Assembly: GCA_017305925.1 (NCBI GenBank) | Contig: JAFKJW010000069.1 | Span: forward strand, 1-44,211 | Source of the DNA: Hyphomicrobiales bacterium | GTDB lineage: Bacteria > Pseudomonadota > Alphaproteobacteria > Rhizobiales > Rhizobiaceae | Length of the DNA: 44,211 nucleotides | Reading direction: 5' to 3' | Shown: positions 43,770-44,211 of the stretch, in pieces | How positions within the stretch are numbered: the stretch's first letter is position 1 | Layout: each line of letters begins with the position of its first letter | The notes under the pieces: generated by a model | Told to the model about the DNA's origin: nothing | Databases searched by the model: none | The model's input: the letters and a program-made list of their open reading frames with translations, nothing else | Translations under genes and position numbers: made by a program

Positions 43770-44211
43770 TTGCTTGCCGCCGCTGCGCCGTCGCCCTGCG
43801 CCGCCTCGGTCACGGACGCGTCCGGATAGGGAGGCCGCGGCGTCGGGATGGGCACGTCGGCATAGTTCTTCGCCAGCATCTCCGCATAGGCTTTCGGCAC
43901 CGGCCCGGTCGCGCCGCCGGGCGTCACGGCGACCAGTCGCGGCGGATGATCGAGGGGCAGCGCATAAGGCGACTTTTCTTGCTCGCCCGCTGCCTCGCTC
44001 GGTTCCGCCGTGCCGTTCTTGTCGGGATTCTCGGTCTTCACAGGCTTGGGGCAGATCGTGTCGCGCATGTTGCGCGGCTCGGTCGTCTCGTAGCCGTAGC
44101 GCGCCAGCATGGCGAGTGTGTCGCCGCCCTTCGCGGTCGAGGCGAAGCCTTGATCGAGCAGCGCCGCGGCAACCTCGGCGCGCCTGGTTGCCGATGCCTC
44201 GCCCAGCACGA
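43766..44211 (-). CDS. D-alanyl-D-alanine carboxypeptidase (peptidase S11), C-terminal fragment
   Basis: The C-terminal 147 or so residues of a gene entering from the right edge. The segment VLGEASATRRAEVAAALLDQ followed by GFAS is the end of the S11 penicillin-binding-protein catalytic domain. The remaining 115 residues are a Pro/Glu/Lys-rich tail with no known domain. The active-site motifs SxxK, SxN and KTG lie outside the window. The 4-bp overlap with the CobW gene implies one transcript linking a peptidoglycan enzyme and a metal chaperone. Confidence 0.7.
   Translation of the reverse strand, partial: VLGEASATRRAEVAAALLDQGFASTAKGGDTLAMLARYGYETTEPRNMRDTICPKPVKTENPDKNGTAEPSEAAGEQEKSPYALPLDHPPRLVAVTPGGATGPVPKAYAEMLAKNYADVPIPTPRPPYPDASVTEAAQGDGAAAASK

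Overview
The window reads as a high-GC alphaproteobacterial chromosome segment, order Rhizobiales (Mesorhizobium/Phyllobacteriaceae-like). The evidence is the gene order tolQ-tolR-tolA-tolB-pal-cpoB-tilS-ftsH-glmM, the DUF1013 (TrcR), DUF1192 and serC-serA arrangements, rhizobial palindromic intergenic repeats, two Rhizobiales-type beta-barrel outer-membrane proteins and CtrA-type TTAA-N7-TTAA boxes. The exception is the left edge. About positions 1-1,850 (a divergent ROK regulator fragment and most of a sugar-ABC ATPase) look actinobacterial and join rhizobial sequence inside the conserved Walker-B/D-loop codons of the ATPase. That is either an assembly chimera or a recombination joint.

Layout. 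1-3,860: ROK fragment, sugar ABC ATPase (apparent hybrid), permease, SDR dehydrogenase. 3,962-10,288: a two-cysteine ArsR repressor (BigR/SqrR type) divergent from sulfide:quinone oxidoreductase, a DUF2892 membrane protein, and an RND efflux adaptor and pump. This looks like a reactive-sulfur-responsive oxidation/export operon. 10,406-16,158: a second sugar-uptake operon (ROK regulator, single-domain ATPase, periplasmic binding protein, permease, SDR, GNAT), interrupted by a stem-loop and tandem 64-bp palindromic repeats. 16,168-19,115: serC-serA with a candidate serC leader RNA. 19,267-21,491: two paralogous outer-membrane barrels, each with three TTAA half-sites that include an exact CtrA box.

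21,576-33,442: envelope and housekeeping block (glmM, a secreted tandem-repeat Cys protein, ftsH, tilS, cpoB, pal, tolB, tolA, tolR, tolQ). 33,795-38,943: TrcR-like regulator, MmcQ/YjbR protein, quinone oxidoreductase, DUF1192, a CBS/CorC protein lacking its DUF21 membrane domain, aroB, aroK. 39,073-44,211: small membrane protein, a broken xerD (frameshift plus loss of the first catalytic Arg segment), accA, an L,D-transpeptidase lipoprotein, a His-rich CobW-family GTPase and the C-terminal end of a D-Ala-D-Ala carboxypeptidase.

Many operon joints are 4-bp ATGA stop/start overlaps (2085, 7055, 11560, 14762, 15529, 37223, 38338, 39228, 43766), implying translational coupling. No tRNA, rRNA, CRISPR array or insertion sequence was seen. 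The most notable points are the left-edge chimera, the ArsR/SQR/RND cluster, the paired CtrA promoters, the serC leader RNA, the tandem-repeat secreted protein, and two genes with large internal losses (xerD, corC-like) only about 2 kb apart.
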